NCBI GenBank assembly: GCA_943736015.1
Contig: OX031071.1
Coordinates: 16,216,119 to 16,280,118, forward strand
Direction: 5' to 3'
From: Tridacna crocea
Lineage: Eukaryota; Mollusca; Bivalvia; Cardiida; Cardiidae
Length of the DNA: 64,000 bases
The notes below the pieces were generated by a model. That model made no database searches, was not told the origin of the DNA, and saw only the letters and a program-made list of their open reading frames with translations. A program made the position numbers and the translations under genes. Below are positions 11,131 to 22,357 of this stretch, in pieces. Position 1 is the first letter of the stretch, and the number at the start of each line of letters is the position of its first letter.

Positions 11131-11287
11131 TGGGTTTGATTAATAGTTGAATTTGCGTTTATCTATTGTCGCTACCAGTTGCCCAAGTTGGCAAAGCCCA
11201 CTGAATACTGTTGTTATTGTTATAGGGAATAATGCAGATACAGGATGAAACTCATGTCTCATCCTAAAGATTATTTGTAATTTCAGA

Positions 11288-11392
11288 TGGCCAGCCATGG
11301 GGATCAAACCCACACCTTCAAGAGACTCAAAAGTTCGGGTTCATAATGTCCTATGCTCTACCTATTCAGCTGTATGGGCCTGGTCAAGACTA
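11288..11392 (-). mobile_element. tRNA-like SINE fragment, antisense
   Basis: On the minus strand GGCCCATACAGCTGAATAGG then TAGAGC (A box), and later GGGTTTGATCCCC (B box). Too diverged to be a working tRNA gene. Confidence 0.5.
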
Positions 11393-11708
11393 CTTTATTG
11401 ATCCTTAATTATATGTCTTGAATGCATTAAGCCCCCTTTTACCAGGGCATGGCCCATACTGATCATAGTTATGTGACAAAGAAGTGTTGAAAATGGTTTA
11501 AACAACCGCTGTTAACAAAACGATTTTTATAGTTCTATTGCTTAAGAAAATGTTGAATGTTTGTGTTCATCTAAGCTTGGATCAATCCCAAAAATTTATG
11601 GATTTACATGCTAAAGGTTAAGCCCTGTTTTTACCATGAATTCCTTGTTTTGACTTTTACTGGTATATTAATTTTGTGATCCGTCACACAAAAAGGGACC
11701 TGGGAACT

Positions 11709-11776
11709 GCAAAAAGTGTCAACCCTGGTCGGACATGTGCGAATTGCGCAGTCTGACCAGGGTTGACACTTTTTGC
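11709..11776. repeat. Short palindromic element (GCAAAAAGTGTCAACCCTGG)
   Basis: 22 bp arms at 11709-11730 and 11755-11776 pair perfectly. A different family from the GTGTAGATC palindromes. The lead-in 'cacacaaaaagggacct' recurs near 5037. Confidence 0.8.
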
Positions 11777-11997
11777 TTTTATGATATTATCTGTATGAAA
11801 AGTGGTCATTCTACTTTGTTATACAATTGTTTTTGAACTATCAACTTAAATTAACCTGCACAATCGGTGATCTGTTTCCATCTAATTCATGCAAGATTTC
11901 CCACATGGTCCCATTTAGCATGACAGGTCACATTTAAGAATGTCATTAACGAACTACTGCACATGGCAAATCATAAGACGTATCCACAATTAAAGTA

Positions 11998-12216
11998 TGA
12001 ACCCATTACCATACAATCCCTACTTTTGACGCCCCTGAGAAAGAAAGCCTTTTGAATACACCGTTGGAAAAGGAAAAAAGCACTTTCTCCTTTTCCCACA
12101 GTGTTTTCTACCCTTTCCAGAACAAATTTCAATTTTTCAGTCACCTTTATTTTGTCTTCTGTAAATGCTTTCAATTTGGACCAGTCTAAAAATTCTGTCG
12201 TGTGGTAAAGAGTTAA
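11998..12216 (+). mobile_element. TTAA-hairpin MITE, shortened hairpin
   Basis: Left TTAA mutated to TGAA; the hairpin centre is deleted; the right end is intact. Confidence 0.82.
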
Positions 12217-12261
12217 TTTTGAAGACACCTAAATAGAATCTGATGTAACCATAAATTAGAA

Positions 12262-12397
12262 TTTACTTTTGGAAGGGTAGAAAACGTAGGAAAAGGGGAA
12301 ATGCTGATTACCACCTTTTTTCTCATTTTCCCACAATGTTTTCAAAATGCCTGTTATTCTGGGTTGGTAAAAGACAGTGTTGTATGGGAAAGAGTTT
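12262..12397 (-). mobile_element. MITE fragment
   Basis: GGAAGGGTAGAAAAC, hairpin remnants and TTGTATGGGAAAGAGTTT; no R-arm terminus. Confidence 0.6.
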
Positions 12398-12736
12398 CTG
12401 TGTTATGGGGAAAGAAAAAGTAAAATAAAAAATCAAACATGGATGAATCAGGAAAAATTCACAACTTAAGAAATTAATTGTTATTAGCAGTTTCACCATT
12501 TGCAACTTTGTTTTGGGGAAGAGTTGGTTTTTGTTAAGTGAAAATGAGGTTAAAGGATATTGTGAAACACTGCGGTTGTGCACTTGGAGTGGTTTCAATT
12601 GGTCTGTTTGTACATATGTTGAGTTTTACCCTTCAAGTTCCTGTTGAACAGTGTGCTTTTTAGGTTTGGAGAGAAAAAAAACCCCACGATACTGTACAGT
12701 TATTAAAGCTGTTTTTGACCGAGTATATGAACATAG

Positions 12737-12801
12737 CGGACAATGTAGATGTAAGATCAGACTACATTCTAGGCAGTCTGATCTTTGTCTACATTGTCTG
12801 T
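12737..12801. repeat. GACAATGTAGAT short palindromic element
   Basis: GGACAATGTAGATGTAAGATC and its complement GATCTTTGTCTACATTGTC with a short AGACT...AGTCT centre. Same family as 34253 and 37872. Confidence 0.75.
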
Positions 12802-13020
12802 TAAAGCACTCCTATGTTGACCTTTCAAGCAAAGAATTGACATTATCTTGTTGCCTGTAGAATTTCATTCTAGTTTTAGATTAAGTGGAGCAGGGAGAAA
12901 GAATTGATTGTGTTTTGCTTCGCTAATGTTGCATACATAGCCCCGCACTTAACTTTGTGTAAATTTTTTATCAGCACTTTGGTTTTGAAAAAAAAGTAGA
13001 GGGTAGTTTTGTATTAAGAT

Positions 13021-13195
13021 TTAATCCTTTACCATGCAATGCAGACTTGATGCTCCTAGGAAAAGAAGCCTTTTGAAAACATTGTGGGAAAAGAAGAAAA
13101 TGCTGGTAACCAGCATTTTCTTCTTTTTCCACAATGTTTTCTAAAGGCTTCTTTCTCAGGGTTGTTAAAGTCGGGATTGTGTGGTATTGGGTTAA
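13021..13195. mobile_element. Palindromic (L-L) MITE, 175 bp
   Basis: Both flanks of the hairpin carry the L arm in opposite senses (GAAAAGAAGCC / GGCTTCTTTCTC), with no R arm, so the whole element is one palindrome between TTAA ends. Confidence 0.85.
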
Positions 13196-13299
13196 GTCTG
13201 AAGATGAGAGTGTTTGAAAACATTGTGGGAAGAGTAAATACTCAAAACTGGCATCATCCCTACGTACCACCATGTTACCAAGCCTTTTTATGGAAAAGT

Positions 13300-14009
13300 A
13301 CCATCACACAAGCCATTATTTGCTTTGTTTTCTGTTAATGTTTTCAACTTGAACAAGTCTTAAAAGATGCCCGTTTACAGCCTGTGAGCAAAAGCGCTGT
13401 TAAATTTCAAGTAATTTAGAATGGTAGAGAAATCAATCCTTTGTGTAAACATGTATAAATTACGGACATATTATGTGATGTAATTGAAAAAAAGAAACAG
13501 GGAGATTTGTATTAGAATCCAAACATTGGTCAGAAGAAAACTGGCTGACCATCGAAACTGTAAACAATGACGGTTCAAATATATCGTTGGTTTCTGCCGA
13601 GAGTCTGATGCGGTGTAATTTGCATATGTAGGTCGATACCTCCGTCTGAAAATCAAGGCAGCAACCAAGAAGCATCCATTTTCCTTTATTTACCACATCA
13701 GGCAAAGGGCCAAGGTCAAATATAGTCATGTGATGGAATGCGTGATCATCATACGAATCTACCCGAGCATATAATGGTTATCGAAAATCTTCGATTAAAA
13801 AACTGGAAACGACGAGTCTGTTTACATTGAAGACCTCAACTCAGTGAAATGCATTTTCTATTGACTGTAATCTAAGCAATCTTGCAACCATCAGGCGCAA
13901 TATTTGGCATGAAGATGACAATATTTTGATAAAATAAAGACAAAATGAGTTAAAACTGGCTGAAAATGAGAATTAGGGCCTCTTTAAAATTTTGCTTTAT
14001 GGGAGAGGG
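13300..14009. other. No gene seen; unclassified AT-rich DNA
   Basis: A MITE scrap lies just upstream (TTTGAAAACATTGTGGGAAG near 13213). A right-terminus scrap ends at 14013 (AAATTTTGCTTTATGGGAG). The rest shows no clear match. Confidence 0.4.
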
Positions 14010-14227
14010 TTAACCCTGTACCACATGATCCTAAGTTTTAGCATCCCAGAAGAAGAAACATTTTTAAAATAGTGTTGGAAAAGGAAGAAAAACTGGTAGT
14101 GACTAGCAACATTTCTACCCTTTCAAAGGCAATACCCCTCTGTAAAAATGATTTACATCTACTTTGTGGTCTGCGAATGCTTTCAAATTGGACTAGTTTA
14201 AAATTTTGTCGTTTTGCAGTAGGTTAA
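14010..14227 (+). mobile_element. TTAA-hairpin MITE, diverged
   Basis: TTAA at both ends, shared on the left with an older right-end scrap; the hairpin right arm is mostly lost. Confidence 0.75.
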
Positions 14228-14447
14228 AATACAAAACTACAAAATCAAGTAATGGCTAATTTATGTTATTGATTAGTTTTTGAAAGTTCAGATGACTGAA
14301 AAACCACACAAAAAAAAACAGGAAGGTGTGTTCCTCAGTTGTGGGTAAAATTTAAGTGCAGCATCTGTTGATGTTGCTAAACAAATACATGGGATTGTCT
14401 GCATAAAGGTGATACTCCATTACACCATGACTGTACCAGTGTCATAC

Positions 14448-14633
14448 AGAGTTCCAGATAGAGAGAGTGATTTTGATTTCAAAATTGAAAATGTGTGTTA
14501 TTTTCTACTAAACCTGACGTTGTAGATACTCATTCGAATTGTCCCATTGAGACGATTCTTACGAGTTCACACAACATAGGGTTTCAAACAGAAATAATGA
14601 ATTTAAAGAACCATTTCTCTTATCTGGAGCTCA
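14448..14633. mobile_element. GAGCTCCAGAT foldback element, uninterrupted
   Basis: Ends GAGTTCCAGATAGAG and TATCTGGAGCTC; inner arms GACGTTGTAGATACTC and GAGTTCACACAACATAG around GAGACGATTC. It gives the empty-site version of the element at 4484. Confidence 0.7.
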
Positions 14634-14741
14634 GATACTATAATAATAATAATCTTTATTATAGTCTCATTCATGTACGACAATATTTACAACTGATATA
14701 AAAGACATGGAAGTACATGTACGTGACCATTCTATATAGAA

Positions 14742-14966
14742 TTATCTCTTTACCACATGACAAAACTTTAGACTGGTTCAAATTGAAAGCATTTGCAGAC
14801 GACAAAATAAAGTTGACTAAAAATTGAAATTTGTTCTGGGAAGGGTAGAAAACACTGTGGGAAATGGAGAAAATGCTGGTTACCAGCATTCTCTCCTTTT
14901 CCACAATGTTTTCAAAAGGCTTCTTTCACAGGGTCGTTAAAAGTCGGGATTGTGTGGTAAAGACTA
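14742..14966 (-). mobile_element. TTAA-hairpin MITE with altered flanks
   Basis: CTCTTTACCACATGAC start after TTAT; right end GTGTGGTAAAGACTAT. Confidence 0.82.
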
Positions 14967-15654
14967 TCATATCTGATTAAAAATCAATGCATAAGATATT
15001 CTACATGAGTGGTAAAATTTAGTTGTGGATTTTTAAACACATACTTTTCAAAACGTATTTAAAAATTACAGTTTATAGCTAGTATTGTGTAGTCTTCGGA
15101 TCACTGGGATTGTACTCTGGGATATTTGTTATAATTTGGCGGCTGAATCTTGTAAAAGTAATTAATGATAAAAGAAAAACTATGTAACCTTTATGCTTCT
15201 GAAGTGATGTAAGCACAATTTTCCTTTCAAGCCACTGGCTGCTTTCCCACATAAAGAAAACTGAAAAAATGATTAGGGGTGGGGTAGGAATGAATCCTGT
15301 GGCAGTGACTATTATGAATCCTCAAACAGAAGTTGGCAGAGCTAGGGATTTGAACTGTACCAAAACTTTGCCTTTGGTTGGAAGGGAAGTGAGCTTATTT
15401 GAGGCTCCATTTTCCACAATGTTTTCTGATGGAAACAGTTTGGAATTTGAATTGAATTAAGAAGAATTGAATTTTGGAAGGTATGTGAAGAGAGGAACTG
15501 AATAGGCCTATTATTTTGTACTTGTGTCAAAGACAGTTTAGAGAGTTGAAGAAAATGGCAATGATTGCTGTAGGCCAAAACATAAAAAGTACATGGTTCC
15601 TGTGTCAAATTTAAGGCCCAAGCCCCAACACTTTTTTTACTAGTTGATCATTCG

Positions 15655-15872
15655 TTAACAATTTACCACAAGGCAAAATTTTAGGTTCATCCATATGAAA
15701 GGAAATTACAGATAGTAAATCAAAGTTTTGATAGTTTTTGTCATAGAAATAGATAGAAATGGTAGGAAATGGAGAAAATGCTGATAACCATTATTTTCGC
15801 CTTTTTTCCACTTTGACTTCTAAAAGCCTCTTCCTCAAGGTTGTTTCAGCATAAGTATGTTTTGGCACCAGA
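15655..15872 (-). mobile_element. TTAA-hairpin MITE, decayed
   Basis: TTAACAATTTACCACAAG start; hairpin and L arm diverged. Confidence 0.65.
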
Positions 15873-15879
15873 TTATCTA

Positions 15880-16365
15880 TGAAATTACATAATTTTATAA
15901 TTATATTGAGCTACCTTATTGTTCTTGTCCATTAAAAATACCATTACACTCTCCCAACAGTGCAATAATAACAGTAATATGAATAGTGACACCATTGAAC
16001 TCTGACAAAATTGTTAAGGGTCATTAGTGACCTCTATGCTAGGGTGATGCTGAAAATTGACAAATTATGCACTTCAACAGTAATTATTCTGCACCAATTG
16101 AAGAGTATTTGTTGACATGTCAGAGGGGTGTACTTGATTAGAGCTTGCATTGAACTGCTCATTGAATATCAGAATAGTGTTCTAACTGCTCTATAATGAC
16201 TTATTACAGTAATTTATTCCAGTGCATCACTGATGCTAATTCATCCTAACATTTAATACCGTTATCCTTTTTCCTCATTTTTCCCATTTCCTTCATTATG
16301 ATATCTCATTTTGTCACAAGAATTTGGCGGGTCCATACATTAGTTATTCATGATTTGTTCTTATT
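15880..16365. other. No gene or repeat recognised
   Basis: AT-rich single-copy-looking sequence without a long reading frame. Confidence 0.4.
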
Positions 16366-16594
16366 TTATCTCTCTACCAAACGAAAAATATATAGAGTGG
16401 TCCAAATTGAAAGTATTTGCCGACGACGAAACAAAAGTAACTGAAAATTTGAAATTTGTTTTGTGAAGGGTAGAAAACATTGTGGGAAAAGGAGAAAATG
16501 CTGGTTACCAGCATTTTCTCCTTTCCCCACAACGTTTTCAAAAGGCTTCTTTCTCAGGGTCGTTAAAAGTCGGGATTGTGTGGTAAAGGGTTAT
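16366..16594 (-). mobile_element. TTAA-hairpin MITE flanked by TTAT
   Basis: A well preserved copy with TTAT on both sides (16366-16369, 16591-16594), suggesting insertion at a variant target. Confidence 0.85.
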
Positions 16595-16697
16595 AGTACT
16601 GAATCTTTCCTTTTTTGAATATTTTTTACACAAGTGTTAAATGTACATGATTTTCAGCTTTGAATGGTTCCTGTTTTACACCATCCATCCACTGTAT

Positions 16698-16920
16698 CTT
16701 TTACCGCTTTACTATATGACAGTATTTAAAACTTCTTGAAATTGAAAGCATTTGTAGATGATAAAGTAACAGGGGCTCTAGAACGATTTGAATCTGAAAC
16801 GGTAGAAAATATTTGCATGAAAAAAAATACTGGGTGTATATACTCTTTTCATGAGCTTTTTTGCTCAGACTCTAAACTTTTAGCAAAGGGTCAGTGGGGC
16901 AGAAAGAATTGTGGGTAATG
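16698..16920 (-). mobile_element. MITE, heavily decayed
   Basis: GAAATTGAAAGCATTTG and GGTAGAAAATATTTGCATG keep the R arm; the hairpin is largely lost. Confidence 0.45.
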
Positions 16921-17141
16921 AGCCTTCTTTACAAGATTGGTTGAAAGGGTATTTCAGGACAAGAGCTGTCCTCAGAAAATGACTTAGGGGTCAAGGCCAC
17001 TAAAGTAGGGCTATTGATGTATTTAGAGGCTTTAGCCCCTATAGAGGACTGAATTGACAAAAAGGGCTTTTTCAGTTTAGGAAAAATAAGAAATAATGTC
17101 ATTTTAGGATTTTTTTAAAATCTAGAATATTTAACAAAGTA

Positions 17142-17209
17142 GTGGAAAGTGTAGATCCAAGATCAGTCTGTACATTTTGTGCAGTTATATCTTGATCCAC
17201 ATTGCCTGT
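17142..17209. repeat. Short palindromic element (GTGTAGATC family), decayed
   Basis: GTGGAAAGTGTAGATCC and GATCAGTCTG, then TTGATCCACATTGCC; the arms are less well paired than at 34253. Confidence 0.6.
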
Positions 17210-17245
17210 TCAAGCAACTCAGATTGGTTTTCAGCATTGAATGGG

Positions 17246-17472
17246 TTAACCCTTTCCCAAACAACAAATTTTAGACCCTTCCAAACCAAAAGAGTTTGCA
17301 GACGACAATTTTAGATTTAGAGAAAATTGCAGAAAGTTCTCAAAAAGGGTAGAAAACACTGTGGGAAAAGGAGAAATTGCTCGTTATGAGCAATTTCTCC
17401 TTTTCCCACAGTGTTTTCAAAGACTTTTACTGCAGACACATAAAAACCAGGGCTTGTTTAGGAAAGGGTTAA
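17246..17472 (-). mobile_element. TTAA-hairpin MITE, F type, full length
   Basis: CCCTTTCCCAAACAAC start, hairpin GTGGGAAAAGGAGAAATTGC with GCTCGTTATGAGC centre, AGGAAAGGG end, TTAA on both sides. Confidence 0.9.
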
Positions 17473-17500
17473 GGAGATTATATTAAAGCTAGTGTCTTAA

Positions 17501-17731
17501 TTAACCCTTTACCACACAATAACACTTTTTAAGCCACTGAAGAAAAAGCCTTTTGAAAACATTGTGGAAAAAGGAGAAATGCTGGTTAAAAGCATCGTCT
17601 CCTTTTCCCACAAAGTTTCCTACCCTATCAAAGCAAAATTGTACTATTTGAGCCACTTTGAAATTATCATTTGCAAAATTAATGCTTTCAATTGGATAGG
17701 TCTAAAATTTTGCCATGTGGTAATGGATTAA
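17501..17731 (+). mobile_element. TTAA-hairpin MITE, H variant (TATCAAAGC arm)
   Basis: Both TTAA ends present; R arm CTATCAAAGCAAAATTG. Confidence 0.85.
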
Positions 17732-18074
17732 AGTTGTGCACAGTATACATGTTTGTTTAAAATAATTTGCAACTGAAGTTTTAAACCGTATTATCATACA
17801 GATCTACATGATTGTGTTGATTTTTCTACGGACCTGTGTGCCTGCAATGATGACCAGCAAATTGGCTGTACTTTTAATGGATACATTTATACCTGTAACA
17901 ATGCTGTTGAGCAAACTATCAACATATAAAAGCTCAACATGCATATAAATTATTTTAATCCCCGCTATGCCAAGGCAAACAGTGTAAAACTGCACACAAA
18001 GACTTCTTTTACTTTGCCTTCTGTTCTCTCTCCCCCTCTCCCCCCCTCCCAATTTATGCTTTTCTTAGTTTCTT

Positions 18075-18176
18075 AGACTAGTTACCAGCATTTTCATCAT
18101 TTCCTCAAATGTTTTTTGAAAAGCTCTGTCCTCGGGGCCATGAAGACATCGGATTTCGTGGTTAGGTGAAGGGTAT
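18075..18176 (-). mobile_element. MITE fragment
   Basis: GTTACCAGCATTTTCATC and a worn L arm ending GTGGTTAGGTGAAGGG. Confidence 0.55.
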
Positions 18177-18254
18177 AAAAATGGTGAAAAAATGTTCACA
18201 AACATTCATGTGAAATAACAAGTTAATATGACATTAAAGCAGTCTCCAGAGCAT

Positions 18255-18356
18255 TGCATAACTCTTTTCCATGCCACGATCCTGTGTTTTCCCATCCAGA
18301 GAAAGATAGTGTTATAAAGCGCTGTTGGAAAGGGAGGAAATGCTAGTAACCATTAG
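18255..18356 (+). mobile_element. MITE fragment
   Basis: CTCTTTTCCATGCCACG, CCAGAGAAAGATAG and GGAAATGCTAGTAACCA; broken off at the hairpin centre. Confidence 0.5.
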
Positions 18357-18729
18357 GACCGAAGACCTAATCGCATCATTCAACCAAAATTTTAATACTT
18401 TTATTTTAGGTAAGTATAGTATTTTGTCATTTGGTTTTTCGTTCTGTGCAGTCTGATCTTGATCTTCGCTGTCCACAAAACGTCTGTGAGACGCGATAAG
18501 CAGCCAAAGGGTTAACAAGTGATGACTTGCTTGGCATGATGCATCACAGAGATGCTGTAGAGTCCCATTTTCCAGAGCATGGCTTGTTTGTTTTCTGGTA
18601 AATTGTCTGAAGAGCAGATCTATTACCTAATTAATTTTGTGAACTTTACTTTTCCAAGTTATTGGACAGAAGTTTGTTTTTTATGTGCTGAACCTTTTAT
18701 CTGCAGACAAAACTTCAAACTGATTTGTT

Positions 18730-18960
18730 GTAAACCCATTACCATACAGCAAAATTTTAGACCTATACAATTCGAAAGTATTTGAAAGATGACAATTTCA
18801 AAGTGGTTCAAATGGTGCAGTTTTACTTTGATAGGGTAGAAAGCCTTGTGGGAAAAGGAGAAAATGCTGGGCACCAGCATTTTCTCCTTTTCCCACAATG
18901 TTTTCTAAAGGTTTCTTCCTGCAGGGTATTAAAAGTTGTTATTGTGTGGTAAGGGGTTGA
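18730..18960 (-). mobile_element. TTAA-hairpin MITE, H variant (TATCAAAGC arm)
   Basis: Flanks GTAA and TTGA, both one change from TTAA; near-perfect hairpin with CTGGGCACCAG centre. Confidence 0.85.
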
Positions 18961-18964
18961 ATTT

Positions 18965-19240
18965 AACTGAGTCCTGGTAACTGACAGTCAGTAGTATATA
19001 GAACTTTAGAACAGGGGTCATTGATTTGATTCCTTGAGAATTGATATTAATCATTGCAAGAGGACTCATTCCTCTCTCGCAGTTGACCATTGTTTCGAGG
19101 ACGATTATGAGGGAAGGCAACCAGTGGCTTGGAGACCAATTGTTTGGGGTACTGGAGAATGAAACTCGGAGAAATAGGTGAACTGTCTGCTTAGATGTAA
19201 CTGAAACAATGTGAAAACAGCATTAAACACCATCCAATCA
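18965..19240 (+). mobile_element. SINE-like fragment
   Basis: It ends with CAGCATTAAACACC and ATCCAATCAGTC, the SINE-type 3' end seen at 5560 and 50700. The upstream part is diverged. Confidence 0.35.
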
Positions 19241-19317
19241 GTCGGCAATTCAAGTTAAAAGGATTTGCAGACAGCAAAATTTAATGTGGATCCAATTAGG
19301 GAAAATGCCTTCATCCC

Positions 19318-19547
19318 TTAACTCATTACCACACGACAAAATTTTAGACTGGTTCGAATTCACAGCATTTGCAGACAACAAAAAACAAAGGTGACTGAAA
19401 ATTTGAAAACTGTTCCGGGAAGGGTAGAAAACACTGTGGGAAAAGGAGAAAATGCTGGTTACCAGCATTTTCTCCTTTTCCTACAGTGTTTTCAAAGGCT
19501 TCTTTCTCAGGGGCGTCAAAAGTAGGGATTGTGTGGTAATGGGTTAA
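19318..19547 (-). mobile_element. TTAA-hairpin MITE, full length
   Basis: Both TTAA ends and a near-perfect hairpin. Confidence 0.9.
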
Positions 19548-19700
19548 CCACAGTCCTGAGTTTTAACAACCCTGGAGAAGAAAGCTTTGATAGGGTAGAA
19601 AATTTGTGGGCAAAGCAGAAAATGCTGGTTACCAGCATTTTCACCTTTTTCCACAATGTTTTCAACCCAGTCAAAGACGGAATTCATCCTCTGAACGATG
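19544..19700. mobile_element. MITE, rearranged
   Basis: Shares TTAA 19544-19547. The L arm is joined to R-arm sequence (TTTGATAGGGTAGAAAA) before the hairpin, so the copy is a recombinant. Confidence 0.6.
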
Positions 19701-19879
19701 TTTAATTTTCGTATGTTTGAAAAAATGGAAAAAGAGAAAATACTGGTAACCGGCAGTTTCTTTTATAACAACGTTTTCTATCCATAAAAAGACAGACTGT
19801 TGGTCTCATGTCAGATTTCCTTCTTCCTTTCTGACTCTCTTCCTTTTGGATCAATCTAAGATTTTGTTACCTGGTAAAC

Positions 19880-20112
19880 AGTTACCCATAACCACTCAGT
19901 CCCGACTTTCGATGAAAACCTCCCCCTGAAAAAAATCTTTTGAAAACATTGTGGGAAAAGGAGAAAATCTTGGTAACCATGATTTCTTTGTTTCCCAAGA
20001 TGTTTTATACCCTTTGCAATCAAATATCAGTTTTTGATTCACAGTTTAATTTGTCATCTGAAATTGCTTTGAATCTTGACTAGTTCAAAATTTTGCCGTT
20101 TGGTAGAGTTAA
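19880..20112 (+). mobile_element. TTAA-hairpin MITE, diverged
   Basis: L arm, hairpin with CTTGGTAACCATG centre, R arm and TTAA at 20109-20112. A further MITE scrap lies just upstream (19715-19880). Confidence 0.75.
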
Positions 20113-20114
20113 AA

Positions 20115-20200
20115 TGGTCTGTGATACTGTTGGAAAATGAGGAAATGCTCATGACTTGCATTTTCTTCTTTTCCTACAATGTTTTCAAAAGCTTTGTTTT
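20115..20200. mobile_element. MITE hairpin scrap
   Basis: TGTTGGAAAATGAGGAAATGC and TCTTCTTTTCCTACAATG with TTTTCAAAAGC. Confidence 0.5.
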
Positions 20201-20403
20201 TTTTTTTTCTAATGGTCTTCAGAACTCTGGATTATGAACTAGAGGGATAAACAAATTAGTGATTTGCATTTTTTAGAAAGGATCATGACTTGCGCACCTT
20301 CTGAATACACATTTTTCAATACTGGTCCAACTTTGATTCACCTTGAGCTGCTTATCTATTCAAGTGTACAGTTTTTCTGTATTGACAAATATTCTGTTCT
20401 CCC

Positions 20404-20578
20404 TAAACCCTTTATTACAAAATCCCAAATTTTGAACTACCTTGACAGTGATACCCTTTGAAAACGTTAAGGGAAAGGAGAAACTGCTGGTAACCAGTAT
20501 TTTTGCCATTACCTGTATTTTCAAAATGGTTCTTCCTCTGGACTGTTTAAAATTATGATTGTGTGGTAAAGACTTTAA
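20404..20578. mobile_element. Palindromic (L-L) MITE, 175 bp, diverged
   Basis: L arm on both sides in opposite senses (AACTACCTTGACAG and CTCTGGACTGTTTAAAA), same 175 bp length as 13021-13195; TTAA at 20575-20578. Confidence 0.7.
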
Positions 20579-20670
20579 CTCTTTACTAAACAATTCCAGG
20601 TTTTCACAACCCTGAGGAAGAAGCCTTCTGAAAACATTGTGGGAAAAGGAGCTTATGCTGGTTACCAGTT
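20575..20670 (+). mobile_element. Half MITE
   Basis: TTAA shared with the previous copy, L arm and left hairpin arm up to CTGGTTACCAG, then cut. Confidence 0.75.
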
Positions 20671-20679
20671 GAAGGTAGA

Positions 20680-20745
20680 AAATGTAGATCAACGTTCAGA
20701 CCACACAATCATTTTGTACAGTCTAATCCTTCTCTACACTGGCTG
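20680..20745. repeat. Short palindromic element (GTGTAGATC family), decayed
   Basis: AATGTAGATCAACGTTCAGAC and TACAGTCTAATCC with TCTCTACACTGGC. It follows a half MITE directly. Confidence 0.55.
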
Positions 20746-20960
20746 CATAATTATGAACTATAGTATTGATAGTTGCTGTAAGGATTTACTGCTGTAAAGA
20801 TTTATCTTTCATCTACATGATGTTCAATCATGTAAGAACATGTATTCAATTTTAATTTGACAACTTTCAAGTATGCTAAGGTCAGCTCCTCAGATGTTTT
20901 TTTCAAAACAATACGCTGTAACAAAAAGGCTGTGTATACATAATGCATATCCGTCATCCA

Positions 20961-21189
20961 TTGACCCATTACCACACAATCTCGACTTTTGACGACCCAG
21001 AGAAAGAAGCCTTTTGAAAACATTGTGGGAAAAAGAGAAAATGCTGCTAACCAGCATTTTCTCCTTTTCCCACAATGTTTTCTACCCTTCACAAAACGAA
21101 TTTCAATTTTTCAGTCACTTTTATTTTGTCGTCTGCAAATGCTTTCGATTTCGACAAGTCTATAAATTTGTCGTTTGGTAAAGAGTTAA
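20961..21189 (+). mobile_element. TTAA-hairpin MITE, full length
   Basis: Left flank TTGA, right TTAA; hairpin almost perfect (centre CTGCTAACCAG). Confidence 0.9.
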
Positions 21190-21341
21190 TTAAATCAAGC
21201 AAGTCATTGTAAATTTAAAAGTCCATAGAATCTATTTAGTCATATCATCCTACTGATGTATTAGATAGACTGGTTCCTTGACATGCACAAAAATGCTTGG
21301 AAAGCAGCAGTTTCCTCTTTTCCTCAAATGTTTTCTACTCT

Positions 21342-21547
21342 TTAACTCATTACCAAACGACAAAATTTTAGGCTTGTCCAAATCAAAGGCAATTGCAGAG
21401 GACAAAATAAAAGGGACTGAAAATTTGAATTGGTTTTGTGAATGTAGAAAACATTGTGGTTACCAGCATTTTCTACTTTTCCGACAATGTTTTCTAAAGG
21501 CTTCTTCCAGGGTCGTAAAAAGTGGAGATTGTGTGGTAATGGATTAA
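21342..21547 (-). mobile_element. TTAA-hairpin MITE, left hairpin arm deleted
   Basis: TTAA at both ends; one hairpin arm is reduced. A hairpin scrap precedes it at 21285-21340. Confidence 0.78.
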
Positions 21548-21855
21548 GAGGGAAATGTGAAAATTTTCACTGTATTTATTGACGTCGGCTTTTGCTTTTA
21601 ATTTGGACCAGTCCTAATACCCCCATTTACCTAGGCTGCCATCTACGGCGCTCTTACGGAGCCCTTTACATCACCATGCAAAGCACCAAGAATGCCAACA
21701 GATCATTAACAGGCTGAAACTTTCTGCTATTGGTCAATTTTTTGCATGCCCAAGGATCAGTTTACCTCATGATTCATTAGACAGAATGGACTCTTTGTGT
21801 CCATGATCAGATCATGTGATAACTCGCTTGGTGTTCTGCATTACAGAGACATGTT

Positions 21856-22082
21856 GATTCTTTGCCAAATGGCAAAAATTTTAGAATTGTCCAAATTGTA
21901 AGCATTTGCAGACAAAATGCCTGTGACTCAAAACATTAAAACTTGACTTTAGAAGAGCAGAAAACATTGTTGGAAAAGGAGAAAATGCTGGTTACCAGCA
22001 TTTTCTCCTATTCTCGCATTTTCAAAAGGCTTTTTCTACCTTATGGTCATCAAAAGTCGTCCTTGTGTGGTAAAGGGTGATA
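21856..22082 (-). mobile_element. TTAA-hairpin MITE, worn ends
   Basis: R arm GTCCAAATTGTAAGCATTTG, hairpin with CTGGTTACCAG centre and GTGTGGTAAAGGG end; TTAA lost. Confidence 0.75.
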
Positions 22083-22357
22083 GTCCACATTTTGCCAAAG
22101 CATGGCTGAAATGCAATATTAACATTTTGTAATGGTGCGTCCTATATTTTTTGCCCATTTCCCTTATGGTACATCACTGACAAGCTATTTGTTCTGGATA
22201 AAATCAATAATTTCCAATATCATTTTTTTTTCTTCAAAGATATCACTTTTTTTCCAATATAACATACTCCCTGAAGGGATCGTCATGTTTTTTCTGTACT
22301 TGGTGTAATAATTTTTAATGTGTTTTTTTTTTAATACTGCAAGAAGTTTGGTTGAAT

